Source: Anisus vortex (Eukaryota > Mollusca > Gastropoda > Planorbidae). Taken from it: DNA of 64,000 bases. A program made the position numbers and the translations under genes. Below the pieces are notes generated by a model. The model was not told where the DNA came from. It worked only from the letters and a program-made list of their open reading frames with translations, and ran no database searches. Of the stretch, positions 1 through 14,700 are shown in pieces (within the stretch, counting starts at the first letter, position 1; each line of letters opens with the position of its first letter). The DNA lies in contig OX421500.1 of assembly GCA_949126835.1 (NCBI GenBank), positions 28,313,991 through 28,377,990 on the forward strand, given 5' to 3'.

Positions 1-1823
1 CATAGGCACGAACCTAGAACTTTGAAAAGTGACTCTCACATTTACATGTGAGCCTAAACAAGTGAAAACTGATATGAAGTAAATAACAGGTAAGATTAAT
101 TGATCATTATTATAGTTTGACATGCATTTAATAGATATTACTAATGTATGATTTCTCTATAATATGTTTGTAAATTCTTTAATATTTTGACTAATGTCAA
201 AGAAAAAAATATTGTTTGTTAACATTTTCTCTAAGATATCCATTTTATAATCACTAGAAAATTACGTTTATTATAAGCGTATATATCTTTTGAAGCACTT
301 TTATGTTTCAATAATTTAAGAAATTTTACGTTAGTTATAATTTATAAGAAAGTAGCAAATTACTTTTGGTATGTGCTTTTTATTTTGCCCGTTATTAAGG
401 GGTGGAGAGCCAGTATAAACCTATTTTTAAATTTTTACACGCATTATGATCATTTTTGATTATATAGATAGCACGATCAAGTCCGAGTAAACATACGTTA
501 AAAAATTTCTGATGGTTGCGATGGAAATGGCGGCCATTTTTGATAGTTTAGTTAACGATTTACCACGCAAAAAGAAATGTATGCCTTGATTATTTATCAA
601 GATAATGCTTTGCGATTCGGCATAAATATTTAAAAACTAGATCTTTATAAAATTTTTGGATGAAATTCGGTTAAATTGATAAATAAAATTTATATGAATT
701 TTTTTAGTAGGACATAGTAAAAAAAATTTTAATAGCGAACGATTTTTTATTAAAATTTAATTTAAGGAAAACTATAACTCTTAATCAAATATGCACACTG
801 TAATTATGATTATTAACATGTAATAAATGTACGTAAACATTTTTATAGAGATCGGTTCATAAATAAGAAAATTAATTAAAAAAATAATACGAAAAAATGG
901 TACTTTGAGAAAAACCGGAAAAACTGACAATTCTAGTAAAAAAAAATTGGGGAAGAAAATTGGAAAATTCAATTTCCTCATCAATTTCTTAATGATCTGT
1001 TGTAAGATTTGTTCCCTACAAAGACAAGATGTGAACATGTAATTTGATGTATATTAATATAGAATTAAACTCAGTTTTTTATATTACTGTAGTGTAAATC
1101 ACTAATAAAATACAATTCTGATATATACCCATTTCAAATGCAATTTTTACATTGAAATAATGTTACTAAAATTAAGTAAATATTTTAGATCCAGGGATAG
1201 TTAAAGTTTACAACTTAAGCAAAAGCTAAACAATTGAATTTTCTTACATTTAGATCAATTTCTTTGTAGTCCCTCCCCTTTAAGCCATATCCCTAAAGGT
1301 TTTAGTCTTAGAAGTTATTAGTTATAAAATGATTCAAAACAAATAGAATGTGATGAGCAAAATTAGATTATCATCATTCTACGACTTTGTGGATTAAACG
1401 TCACATTGCTTGCAGTTGTTTTTTTTTTACTTCAAGTTAGAGAACAAAATCACACCAAGTCATAAACTAAAATAAAATCTCAATAAATGGAAATAGGACC
1501 ATTGAGGATGTTTGCTAGCAAAAGCCATGAACACAAAAAATGTCATGTTACTCTGATAAAGTTTCACTTTACAACATAGATTTAAAGTGTATATTATGTA
1601 TAAGTACATATAATTATAAAGTGTATATTATGTGAATATATCCTAAGCTTAATTTTCATTTTTGAAAAATCTAAAATGTTTACAAATGTCTTTGCAGCGT
1701 ATAATTAACACAATCTGAACAAATTCATGCAACATTCGCCTACCATTAACTGAATGTCACTTGGCTGGGTTTATTCTACAGCGTGACTTAACTTAAATTC
1801 TCAGGTCTAATTTTATTTTAGAA
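1..1823. other. AT-rich sequence without a supported gene
   Basis: Only short chance frames in AT-rich sequence are seen. I found no exon with convincing splice borders, although missing 5' exons of the TRPM-like gene could lie here or outside the window. Confidence 0.5.
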
Positions 1824-1961
1824 CTAGTGGTTATTCCCGTCAAAATGACGGAGAAACGAATGACTACAATGTGTTTTTTGTTAAGAGAGAAGAAAACAAA
1901 TGCAATTAAAACTGCAGTGAAAAAGTTTCTTTCGGTATTTAGTTTTTGTTCTTTTTCTTTA
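1824..1961 (-). mobile_element. Helitron-like 3' terminus (copy 1)
   Basis: On the minus strand a perfect hairpin (stem CCGTCA/TGACGG, 3-base loop, 1851-1837) is followed 9 bases later by CTAG and then T, the arrangement of a Helitron 3' end (hairpin, CTRR, T). About 140 bp of this end, including a shared TTTCTTTCGGTATTTAG string, recurs at 56365-56511. The 5' end was not identified and no Rep/helicase gene is present, so this would be a non-autonomous copy. Confidence 0.5.
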
Positions 1962-2049
1962 ATGGAAAACTTATAAACCGGAAGTAATACAAATATAAAC
2001 AAACCAGAGAAGCCTAGACTATATATCTCTCGCAACGCCCTCCCCTTTT

Positions 2050-3561
2050 TCCTCTGAAGGTCAAACCAATGAATCCTGTTAGCGGAGTTTCATAAACAAC
2101 TTTATGCAAGGGGAATTTTTGGGAAATAGTAAATGAATGTGTCAGGGAAGATCAGTTTAGAACTTTAACTTACGGCGATTACTAATAGGTATAAGTTTAT
2201 TTTTAAAAAATAAATTAATGAATTAAGCAACATTCTTGATAAAATAAAATAATCTTTTGGAGGACGATTCCAATTTATACATTTAACTTTTGACCCGATT
2301 GGTCAATCCACTTAGGAGCCTATAGCGAACAAAAACCAAAAAAACATCTAAATAAACAAACTTACGGTAATTATTATATGTGATTTCAAAATTCAACAAG
2401 AGATGGGAGGGGGGGAGGGGGTATGGTATGAAATTGATACAAGTTTTCATGAAATAAAATATTTCTTTGATTGATGTATTTATTGTACTGATTATCATAT
2501 CGACGATTTCTTAAAATTTTAAAAGCAGGTTTTCATTTAGGTTAAAATCAGACATAAAAAGGAATATTGTCGAAATATACTTTTAAAACTATAATCTTTG
2601 TATACGATGGATTTCTACTGTCTCGAGAGACGATGGCGCAGTGGGCTGCAGTTACATTTCTTCATTTGACTGAGGAGACCGATCCTTGATTGACATTCTC
2701 TATCGCATCTGTTACAAATGTTTTCCGTTGGTACTTGCCTTCTTTCACTTCGGCTACATCAGAATGTACTCCTTCTATAGATGTTCCCCTCCCGGAAAGC
2801 AGCGCGCAAATGGGGCGATCGTCTGATGCCTCTCCCAGTCATTTGCATCAATGCTGGTTGCCCTCATTACCCTTTGGCAAATATCTCTGTAATGAAGGCG
2901 TAGGTGACCTGTTTTCAAAAGGAATACGACCCGGGCTCATGTTTTTACATATCAAAGCCATCTTTAGTGTCTTTTGCTAGGATTGCGAACATGCTATAAG
3001 AGTTGGCACGTGTCAAGACTAGGCTATTGGACACTTTCTCCTGCCATGTAATGCCTAGAGTTATTCTTCAATGTTAATCTTCTTATTAATCATAGTAAGA
3101 AAGTCTAGGAAAATTTATTTAAAAAAAAAGAAAATTAATGTTAAATACAGTGTTTGATGTTGAAGAGAAAAAATACGTTGCACAGTTAACTTAATACATT
3201 ATGACATTAATCAAGAAACCAATTTTACAAATTAAAAAAAACAACATAAAAGCTAATGAAAAGTAGGCTATATAAACTTAATAATACTGTGTGTATAGCG
3301 CTGCCAACAAATATCATATAAGCTCAGAGCGCATTTAACATACAGCTAAGAACACAAATATTACTGTAGGCTAGGAGACAATGCCAAATGATGATTTAAA
3401 AAAGACAAATCAAATAAATGTAGCATTAACCGATCCTATCCATAAGTAAGACACTAGGGGTCTAAAGCTTTATAATTATTAAGTTTAATGATTCAATGTA
3501 ATTGTAACTTGTGATTAGTTAAAGAAGTATGTTACGTAACCACTTTTAGTTTGTTTTACAA
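2050..3561. other. Intergenic sequence, nothing recognised
   Basis: The 96-codon frame at 2690-2980 has no recognisable motif or splice context. The rest is AT-rich with no repeats shared within the window. Confidence 0.4.
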
Positions 3562-4270
3562 TGTTAAGACCACAATCCCCTTGAGGTCAGAGCCGTGTAA
3601 ATGTGGTTGATAATTCTCGTTAGTTCTATGGTAGACTTTAGTTATTATTATTTATATTTCAGTATTACACGAACTCTCCTTACTGTCCTGTGCACAAAGT
3701 CAAGATTTGCGTTCTAACAGTTCTTTTCCTTGACGTTGTAGTTGTAAATAAATATATATATTATAATATTGTAAACAATGAATCAAAAATAGTAACTTAA
3801 CGCGGAAGCTTCAGTGTAAATGTTGTTGATTTAATTCAGGTGATAACTCTGATATTTGCAAGTTTATACAATAAATGTAGTATTTACAGCAATAATAAAA
3901 TAGTGCCAATACAAGCGTCCATCCGACAGACTCAAAAGAAACTATCTACAGAAAACTCTGCAAAACACTCTGCAAAAACTATGCACAAAAACTCTGGCTG
4001 CTTAGCCGGACCCTAGCCTTAAATAGTCGCGGAGAACAGCGGGGGAACAGACCTATTACTAGGAGGGGTGAAAAAAATGGTATCATTACATAACTCATAA
4101 TAAAAATGAAAATTTTAACATGAACTCCCCTGTACGAGAAATAATAAATTATTACTAGCCATTCCAAGAATTTGAGGTCGGCACAAGAGTGGATTCCTAG
4201 AGTAGTCTAAGCTTAGTACCTCCCACAAACCTCGCGCTGAGAGAGAGCTGGGCGTTATTAATATGTGACA
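3562..4270 (-). mobile_element. Solo LTR, 709 bp, family B
   Basis: The minus-strand sequence starts TGTCACATATTAATAACGCC and ends TTAACA. It is homologous over its length to the solo LTR at 46795-47493 and more distantly to the 674-bp LTRs of the element at 35112-42026 (shared end GGGGATTGTGG..C..TAACA). Flanks ACAA/ACTA match in 3 of 4 bases, as expected for a decayed 4-bp duplication. No internal sequence is attached, so the element was probably reduced by LTR-LTR recombination. Confidence 0.7.
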
Positions 4271-4437
4271 ACTAAGTCTATCGCCATTCACTGACCAAAA
4301 TCCGAAATCCAAAACACAATCAAATAACTACCTGTTACTTTTAATACATACAATCTAAATTTCATATTTAAATTAAAATTGCGGATGCCAAATTGTATTT
4401 GTTATATAGGATTTAAGTCTGTTAAAGTTGATTTTTA

Positions 4438-4439
<2 letters not shown>

Positions 4440-4479
<40 letters not shown>
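4440..4479. repeat. (TA)n microsatellite
   Basis: About 20 TA units directly abut the solo LTR at 4480; the insertion used this AT tract as target. Confidence 0.9.
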
Positions 4480-4483
<4 letters not shown>

Positions 4484-5155
4484 ACGTCCACAATCCCCTT
4501 GTGGCCATAGCTGTGTAGATCTTGCTGATAATTCTCGTTAGTCCTAGGGGAGACTTTAATTATTAGTATTTATGTTTCAGTATTACACGAACTCTTCTTA
4601 TAGTCCTGGGCACGAATTCAGTATTTGTATTCCAACAGTTCCTTTCTTGTACATTACAGTAGTAGATAAATCTTATTGTAATGTATACAACACAATTGAA
4701 TAGTAACTTGACAAGGAAGCTTCAGTGTAACTGTTGTTGATAGTTTATTTCAGGTGGTATGTTCAATATATACAATATATCTATTATGTACAGTTAGAAT
4801 AAAATAGTGCAAACACAAACGTTCTCAAATGAACATATTTTGAAACTCTCTGTCTTTCAGACAAAACAAATCATTAAATACTATCCAAGTGGTGCAAGGG
4901 ATAGACCCATTACCAATAGGGGTGAAAATCATGGTATCATTACAAAACTCATAACAAAAACGATAGGAACTTCCCCTATTAAATAATGAGTCGTTCCCAG
5001 ACTCTGAGAATTTGAGATCAACACAGAATCCCAACATTACCTAGAACCTTTTGTTTTCCTACTAAACGTCCTAATATTGTGTGTAGTAAGAAAAGAGAGA
5101 GAGAGAGGAATAAACATTGCGTGTTCCAATTCTTGGAAAAACAATATACATGACA
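4480..5155 (-). mobile_element. Solo LTR, 676 bp, family A
   Basis: Nearly identical to the LTRs at 35112-35785 and 41353-42026 but reversed. It is flanked by ATAT on both sides (4476-4479 and 5156-5159), fitting the 4-bp target duplication of this group. No coding interior remains. A 70-codon open frame inside the LTR is shared by all copies simply because the LTRs are near-identical. Confidence 0.88.
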
Positions 5156-5687
5156 ATATATATATATATATATATTAGCTTTCTGTAAAATTGTATCTGT
5201 AGCTAAGGGCTAATGTAATTGTTTCCCCGGACAACGTCGGGTAATATAGCTTGTTATTTTATTTCATAAATGATATTTTCTTTTCTATATAATATTAATA
5301 GAAATGATTGTAATGTTAATAGTAATGAAATAAACAATATTTATAGACTTCCATAAGTGCAACACGGGAAAAATTTTTTTAGATGGGTTTGACCAAAATG
5401 CTAGAACGATAATAATATATATATATATTTAATAAGTGTAAAACTTTTATTTTAACGCCAGTGGGCATTCTAAACGCTGAAAGAATTAAAATAAATATAA
5501 CAGATCATTGAAATTTGTTTCATTTATTGTATTTTTTTTTTGCTTCAGCCTTTTCTTAATTTAATCTTAATTTAAAAAATGTTTCACTGCATTAGTTTTA
5601 TTTTCTAAGACATGTGAAAATAAATTTAAACTAATTTTCTTTTTAATGTAAAACTCTTAACAATTTAATTTTATCTTAATTATACAG
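5156..5687. other. AT-rich sequence upstream of the first candidate exon
   Basis: Contains TA microsatellites at 5157-5174 and about 5415-5428. No exon is supported. Confidence 0.4.
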
Positions 5688-5708
5688 GCCGAAACAATGC
5701 AGCAAGAG
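5688..5708 (+). CDS. Candidate 21-bp TRPM exon
   Basis: TTATACAG acceptor and GAG/GTAAAA donor enclose seven codons (A-E-T-M-Q-Q-E) in phase 0-0, matching the phase of the next exon. It is so short that it could be chance. It is the most upstream exon I can propose; the initiator Met is not placed. Confidence 0.35.
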
Positions 5709-8700
5709 GTAAAAGGATTGACTTACATTCTACTATTTCATTTCTCCATTTATACTGAAGCCCATCATTTATAAAAAAAAATAGAATCAAATATAATTGT
5801 TTTTAAAATTTGATGATAAACAAAATGATTGTATTATTACATTTTTTGAAAGCTATATTATTATTAGGCACGTAGTTTTTGAGATACAATTTTATTGTTT
5901 TTAAAATATCTACAGATCAATCTACCAGGGTTTGTGGCACCATACGACATTCATCCACGGTTTGAAGACATGATTAATGTAAGCGCTTTAAATTCTGTTG
6001 ACGCTAGATAAATACAATTTCTCTTGGACAATATTTAGTTAATTATTTTGTCTAATCAACGAAATAGTATGCTCTTGTCAAAAATTATTCGTATGTTTTT
6101 AAATCTTTAACACTGAGCACTCTGTAGATTTTTATTTTTACGAAGTTTAAATATATTTTAAGGGAATTGAGACTATTACAGAAACTTAGATAAATAGATA
6201 AAATATAGACCGATACAAATGTGAAAGAAGAAGACTTATGTAAGGAGAGAGACAAATAGTTGAAGAGAAAGCAGAAGAGAGAGAGAGAATGATACAATTG
6301 TGGTAAAAATGGAAACATAGAAAATGTAGGTAGTGATGTTTTTTTATGCATTTAATATGTTTGTGAATTGATTTTATTGTCAAAAAGTAAACCTTAACTA
6401 AAAATACGCAAAATTTTAATGTTAAATATAGTTTAAAAATTTAACAATATTTTTATATTATTGACAGGTCTGTGTATTAAACATTGCGGAGGAATGTGTT
6501 GAAACTATTCCTATTGAAACACTAAATTCAACATGGAAACTTCCAGATAACCCAAACGTAAGCTTATCAGAAAAGAAGATTATGAAAAACTTTGCAAATA
6601 TCTTACAAAGGGAGCAATTTGCCTTTATTTTGTATGAATTTTTTTAAAACTTAAATTATTAATAAAACTGCACAAATATATTTTGTTTTGATACTAATGT
6701 ATGCATTACTAGGCACCGAAGCGTTATCTTTATATTAGTCCGTTCTTTGTGTATTAGTAATTTAATCTAACTTTGTTTATTTTTTTTTACACGTTTGGAC
6801 AACCCATTTCATATCAATAGGCCTAATAAATAAAATTTAATTCATATTGAGCCAAGTCTTTACTTTACACGTGCCCTTCTCCGTCGCCCTACTAGATTCG
6901 TTGGGGTCCACCTCACAATCCTGCAATGTAGTCTGCAAGTTGGCCGGATGAGGCTCCAGTTTAAAGCTAACGCATCTCCTTTTTGTAACTCTTCCTGACT
7001 TTTCAGCATACCCCAACCACGAAGTAGCCAGAGCTTGGCATGATATTGTTCATGAACCAACACATAACAAATAATCGTGGCCCCAGGCCTCAAGTTGGAC
7101 CTACCACATCTCACACCGTCATCCACTGAGACTCGCAGACTCGTGCATTAACCCGCCGGTTTGACTATAGTGGTTTACACCACTGATCTATAAAAAGAAA
7201 GGATAGCGCCTCTATATTAAATGTATATGCGCAAATTGAAGCCAAAATGAATAGTGGGAAAGGGTAATTCACTAATCTACATAAGCGAGTTACATGAATA
7301 AACCACTTACTTATTATTAGAACAAATCCATGCGATAAAAACAAAGCCTAAGTGTACTTACAGGTCAGTGCTTAGGAAATATAATTTCATAGATAAGTGA
7401 AAGTCACTTGAAAGCCTATTTATTTTGTCTTCAAGAATAAAACTTCCATTCTTTTTAGAGATCAGTGGGCTTACACACTTCGCTAGATCTGAGGCTAATT
7501 AGTACAGAGGCATTTACTAGTACCAGAGCTCTCACTGCATCAGTATCTTTGATGACTTAATTCAAGATAAGGACTAATGCATTAATACATTAATCGAACT
7601 CGGTTGATCACAATAATTGATAATATCGTGCTGTAAGTCTGGTCTTGCCTAATATGAGCAAATGAAGGATTACCTAATTAATCTTCTAAGCCGCATAGAT
7701 TTGGCGTAGCTCGATTTTAACAGTATTCTGACAGTCGTGCGTGCCTTGTTCTCATTTCGAAGATTTAGTAAACATTTGAAATTTCAAATAATTGAATTTA
7801 TATAAACGTTTAATGTGCTAACAATCTCAACAGTTAATCATCAGACTTATTGGTTCAGTATCAGAAGATAATGACATCAATCAAGAGTTTTCTTTTCTAC
7901 CCTCATTGGCATCTTTTTCAAAAAATAAAGGTAAGTAATTATTCAACCTAATAAATGAAATATTTTCAAATTGTTAACGAGCAATGTATATAACATCTAA
8001 GCCACTTTTTTAATGGTATGCCAAACTATGATTTCTAAATCATCCAACGTGCCAACAGCCTGAAAGTCAATTTGTTCAACTATATTTTATACCACTCAAC
8101 TCACGCCTAAATAGAAAGAAAAAAGAACAACAAAATAACCCGACTGTAGACACTGCCACTACTATCAAGAAACTGTAGACCACTTCCTAAGTGAATGCTC
8201 TAAGCTAACCTATCTCAGATACACATTACTCCCCAACTCAACCTACCATTACAACACACTATACAACAATACAGAACAACTAAGAAAAGACATGTAAATA
8301 TGTCTACAATTGACTCCAAGAGAGCAAACTGCTCTGCAGACTGGCTATGAGAAGAATAAAGATAAAGGAAGTTATTTACTACCGTAGCAAGACCAAGACC
8401 AAAAGAAAAGGAGCGTTATAGAGAAATTCATTTAAAGTTGTTGTTTTTTTTTATATTTTTAATAACAAATAATTAAATTATCTTTTTTATACATTCATAG
8501 CATATACACAATTTTATTAGATCTACTCTACTTTCACATTAATGGTCAATGTCTACACCTCTTTATTTAATTGTCAAGATATAATTGTAGGAATTGTTAA
8601 AAATTATTTATCTCAGCTTAACAGAGATTTTCTGTAACATATAATGTAAAAATGTGCTAACGTAAAATGCAGTAAAGCTGAGTAAATACGTAGTAATCAT

Positions 8701-11700
8701 ATAAATATGGTAGTTGATGTAATGTAAAAAAAATTACATATGATTTTTAGTCATATAATTTTTTATTTATTTTAAAACTATCTTTTATACTTTGATCATC
8801 TTTAAGATATAAATTGTAAACGTTTTTTTTTTATGGAAACATTAAAAAATAAGCATATTAGAAAAACGGGGTGATTATCTCCCTTTAATTAGATTCTTAA
8901 TATTTGATGCTAGAATCAACAAGTATTATACGATATTAAACAATATTACTTTTTTTAATGTACCTAATATGACTACATAATTATTATTTCTTTATACAGC
9001 ATTGTGCAATTTATTCAAGATATAATTAGAGGTATAAATTAATTTACGTATTAAATAAACACTTCCTGTATTAATAAAGGTGAATCGCGTATATGTTTGG
9101 GGCATATATTTAGATAAAATCTAACCCTCAACGAGGAAACGAAAAACAAATGTAAATCTGCAATGTGGAATCTGCAGAGAATAAAAAGTATTACAAACAT
9201 TCAAACAAAAGAGGCACGTGCGACATTAATCGTAGGCCTGGTAATCTTTCATCTAGACTACGCGAACTGTCTATACATTGGACTGTCAGAGTGTGATTTG
9301 AAAAAAAAACTACAAGGGACCCAAAACATGTCTGCGAATTTTTTTTTCAAAAATGAAGACTAATACAAAATATCTCTAAAAAAAAAACTACACAAGCTAC
9401 CTATAACACATAGGATAAAATTCAAAGTTCTGGCCATGCTCTATAAAAGCCTTCATGGTCAATCTCCCCATTTTATGAGATCCATGATCGAGATACACAC
9501 ATGAGAAAAAAGAGGACTGCGTTCAAACAAAATCCATCTACAGCTCAAGGTAAAAATAGAAACATTTACAGCTCGCTCGTACAGCGTCGTAGCACCTCTG
9601 TGGTGGAATCAACTTCCAAACACATTTAAACAAGCCGACAATATAAACATAAAAAAAATAATAATTAAAAACAAACTTTTTTTATTTGTTATAATAACAT
9701 AAGGTAAATGTAAAGCGCATTCGAAGACTTTGTTATGAATCTCTCTCTTATTCTTTATCGCTCCCAGCAGAGCATAAGGCATCAACAAAGTATGGTTAAA
9801 CCAGCTATAGAGCGATAATATCCGTTCAGAAGTGTAAATTAAACCAAAAGCTGAACGTAGAGCGAATACCTAGCTGTTGACAATAACTGACAACTTTCCT
9901 AAGCAGCTACATTTCAGATTTTCCTGCGAATTGGCACAATTGGATGCCGATTTTTAGGATGTTTAAAATATTAAACAAAATGTCAATATCCCTTCACTAT
10001 AGAACGATCCCGATCTAAGTAGTTTGTAGGAAAACTAAACCAGATTGATGTGGTATAAAATCGAGCACATGAAATTCAAAGTCTTGCCTTTGTTTAAAAA
10101 TATCCGCTTTGAGTGCTTCAAATGTACTTCTAAAAAAGCCCATCAATCTTAATTTGCCTCAAATTATGGAAGTAGTTCAATGTCTTGAAATTGATTTAAT
10201 GGCTAGATATGTCCAGTTTCAATGCAAACCATTTCCAGTGGTTTAACAGTTCAAGTGTTGTTTGACCCAAACCTTGTAAATGCATCCTCAACTCACTGAA
10301 ATGTGTCCAAGTTTGGCACGCTTTCCGCTAGATTTCCTACACCTAGTCTAGGCTATATACACATTAATACGTGCATGACTTTCAACAGGTTCATGGCTAT
10401 TTCTACAAGGGAGAGATAAACTATTTTTCCAGAAACTAGGAGAAGTGTTCAATATACAACATCGTGAGAAATGGACGCCTGTAGGTATAATACATGATCA
10501 AAATGTACGTGACCTTATACTGGTCAACCAGGTGAAACAACAGGTAAGAGAAGAAAGATCTTGGATTAACATAATCAAATCTCTGTGTTGGGCTGAACGT
10601 TTAGTGTTCCTTCTGTACATTGTGTTGTTTATAGAGCTCATGAAACAGAACAAACCACGCTAGGACATTTTTTTTTAAATTGAGAGCTAGAATAAGCCAT
10701 CCGTTATTATACCCATAGAAACTAACAATGCTTAGTGTGACTAAGTCTATGTGAAGGTTAATGAAAAGCATGATGCCTGTCTCGTCCCATTTTAAGCTTG
10801 CATTATATGTGTCAAATTGTGTAAGTAAATTTTTTTTACGACACATAATATATTACGAAGTAATAATAGCGCTTGACAAAAGACCGTTAGCAGATATAAG
10901 CGAAAAAGAGTTAAGGCAATGCAGTGTGAAAAAAAAGACTTAGAAACATCTTCTGTGAAGTTTAAGAAACATTCATTTATTGAAATATTTATTTCAATAA
11001 ATAAATATTTTATAATTTCATAGTTGATAAAAGCAATACGATTTATATCCTATTAACAAATTATATTTAATAATGAACTAGTATGTTTTGTATGTGTAGT
11101 CCTTATTAAAGTTAATAATATACTCTAAGAGATGACGCAAGCCGGAGATAAACGAATGTAAATCGTTGAATGATGTCGTTAAAATTATTTCAATTGTTAT
11201 GTAATAATTAAACAACTATTTGATCTCATCACTCAATCTATTGCTGAAGTATTATATTGACACTATTATGTGATATTGTGCTAATATGCCACACTGTCAC
11301 TGCTGACTAAATATAGTGGTCAAGGATAATAACTCCAACTCTTTAGATTTTTCGACTCATGTCAGGCCACATAATTATACTATGCAATTAAGATAAAGGA
11401 CAATCTAGATATTATCAACATGTTTACATTAACGTAACATATACATCTACCCTCCATGTTGATATACAAAATATGGCCATTATTTTAAATTTGTATTGAT
11501 AAAAATATCTGAAAAGAAAAGTAAACATACTATCATTGATAGGTACGTTTTTCAATTTAACCAACGATGGGTTTTAGCAAATACTATAAGATGGACCGCT
11601 TCCTTTATTGTTTCTGCTTTTTGATGACTCGAATGACTTCTTTTCGGAATTACCGATTCCCTTTTTGTATTGTACACTTCCGTGTTATTTAATCGCTATG

Positions 11701-14700
11701 ATTTTCTTAATGGAAAATTAAAATTAAAATAGCAGGGTGTATAGAGCGAAAACCTTTAGACAGCCGTATGAGTAATTTAAGACAGCGTTATTGGCTGCGC
11801 ACGGGAAAAAAAGAACATAATAATTATATCATAAGCTCTAAAAATATAGTCCATCTTACTATAGTCTTTGATTTTAGTTATCTTATCTTATCTTATACAT
11901 TACAGACGCTCCTTCTATAAAGAAGATTATTGCGTCCAACGCTCATCTGTGGTCCGAGTCTAGTCCTGCATTTTTATTAATGTTTTAAATGATGTTAGGT
12001 TATTGGTTTTCCTGGTTTGTTCAGGCAACCCATTCCATGCCCGAATGCCACTCGGGAAGAAAGAGTACTTATATGCATTTGTTCTCGCATAAGGGACAAG
12101 GAAGGTGTTTTTGTCTTTATGTTTATCTGACCTTTGCAACAGATTGTTTTTGGGTTGTATTTCTAAATTAGAGTTTAATGCCTTATGTATTATTACTACT
12201 TTACTCTTTGCCCTTCTGTCCTCTAGTGTTTCTAGGTTTAGTGATTTGACTAATGGTGTTACTCTTGTCAATTGGGAATATTCACTAGTTATAAACCTTG
12301 CAGCTCTTTTTTGAATTTGTTCTAATTTTTAATGTTTACCTAATCATATAGTGCGACAAAGCTAAGTTTTTGAATGATTACATTACTGTAATGCTTAAAC
12401 ACAAAGACTTTCGAGATACTATTTAAAGTAATAACGCACACATTTTTATATAAGCAATTGGTTTGTAGTTAACCTGTTTACTGGAGCAAACTTAAGGGTA
12501 AACAAATTACCCTATTATTATGCCATATACTTTTTTTTTGGTTACTAAGGGGGAATGGGACTGAAAAAGCTAATTCAGTTATTACTGGACCAAAATGATT
12601 TTTAAATGCATATACATATATATCTTGAGTGGCCTTTATAAAAACATAAGTAATTTTTATGACAAAAATATGGTTGCCATGGTTACGGCCGCCATTTTGA
12701 AAAAAAATAGTCACTACAAACGTTATATAAATTTAAAAAGTATTATAGATATTTTGGTTTTAATAGTTTTTTATGTAGTTCTATTACCATTTTAGATACT
12801 AGACACAATTTTTAATTAAATATTGTTAAAAATATTTTTTTATGAATTTTTTAATTTTAGTATTGGAATTTTGTATAAAATTCATGAATTTTTTTTCTTT
12901 TAATACATTTTACATACAAACTAATTAAACATTCACCTTAAAACCCAATCTAGTACCTCTAGATATAATATATACAGCTATATACTAATTTGCATCATAT
13001 TATCTTTAATGCTTCTCATTATTTTACAATTATCATAGCACAAAAACAACAAAAAAACACATATTGAGAAAAACGCATTTGAAGGCAAAGAATCGACAAA
13101 GAAATGGAGTCGACACACACATTTCAAACTCAATATTTCAGTACAAAACCGTCATTTTTTATATTTTATTGCATGCATTTTTCTTACAATTAGGTTTAAC
13201 AAGCTTTTTTTAACAAAAATTAAACAACTCTATTTTTGAAAAAATATGCCAAATATGCCCCCCCCCCTCCCTACTTTGTCTATACATTATCTTTAATTTA
13301 GTTTATCCAGTTCAAGCACAATGATGATAATGCCCAAATAATTCCTGTGCATCAGAGCATCAAACATTATGTTGTTTCTTCAATATTCCCAAAGATACAA
13401 ACAGGTAACTTGGTAACTTTTAAAATATCAATACATCTACATGATAACTAGTAACATCTACATAATTAGAAAAAGAGTAATAATGGTTATTATATAACTC
13501 CTCCGAGTGCACAATGAGTAAAGGTAAACATTTCCTGGGTTCGAGACCTGGTGAAGGCTATGATTTGTTCCCGGGTCTGAGTGGTATCTTTGTCTACACA
13601 GCTCTGATGGGTACTTAACAATAGTTAGGGATAAATTAGACGACTAGGTATTGTGCGGGTAAACAGCTATGTGTACCGTGGCCACAGCAACTTGTGAACG
13701 CTGATTAACAGGCCATATGGTTCAATATTGGTCTGAAATGGTTCCTTACTATTTACTTATTTAACGCGTTTTCTCTTATTGTCTTATGGACTTAAATAAC
13801 TACTTCGGCTTCATTGTATTTTTGTTAAATGCATTAGATTTACTCCATAGCAAACGATATTAATTTTGTTTTTATGTTTTTTTGTTTTTTAATTATTTGG
13901 TATTTTTTGGTCTAAACGCCTCACTACTACACGGACTAAAGATTCATTCACAAATTAAAAGTTTATTTTGGATTTAGTTTCACTATCCTGTTCATATATT
14001 TTGTCTTGTAATAATCACATCGGACACGTAAATATTTTCTTTTTCTAAAATGTATCATTTTAATCTGGGATTGATTGATCTTGAATGTTTATGTATTCCA
14101 CTCAAGTTAATATCTTATGCACTGTTATACCCTTTCAATTGTCACTTTTTGAAAAATACAACACAAAAAAAAACAACAACATTTTCTTGGACTTATATTC
14201 AGATCACTTTGAATGTATAATTTTATACAATGGAACTTTGACTGATCTTTTTTCAATTTCCGACTACATAAGTGCTGACAAACCTCTGATCATCTTAAAG
14301 GTATGTCATTATATTGTGTTATGGACCTCTTTAGGTTGATTATTATTATTACGACTCGTTAAATCGGATTCAATGAATATAGTTGTATCTTTATTAGAAG
14401 TCTCTAGATTCTGCTAATCTGTAGCCCAAGCTAGGGGTTCTTTGACTGACAGGTCTATGCAGTAATGTAGTTATATTCGTGATAATTATCTCCAACACAT
14501 TTCTCAACAATGATAGATCAAACAACTCCAGTTGTTGAATAAACAATTTTATTTAAATTGTAGACTCAATATAAACGATCAATAAACTTCATCAACTGAT
14601 GGCAACATAAGTATTTCAAAATAAATGGCATATTATATACAAATGAATATAGCGACTTCACTCGACAAACTTCTGAACTGAACTAACTTTAAGGAGGTCG

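Noticed and set aside
2690..2980. A 96-codon frame as a possible exon or small gene
   Set aside because: No family motif, no splice phase fit with the channel gene and no start context; treated as chance.
13536..13560. A functional tRNA gene at the B-box-like sequence
   Set aside because: No foldable cloverleaf or acceptor stem was seen, and the body recurs as a SINE at 44415-44635.
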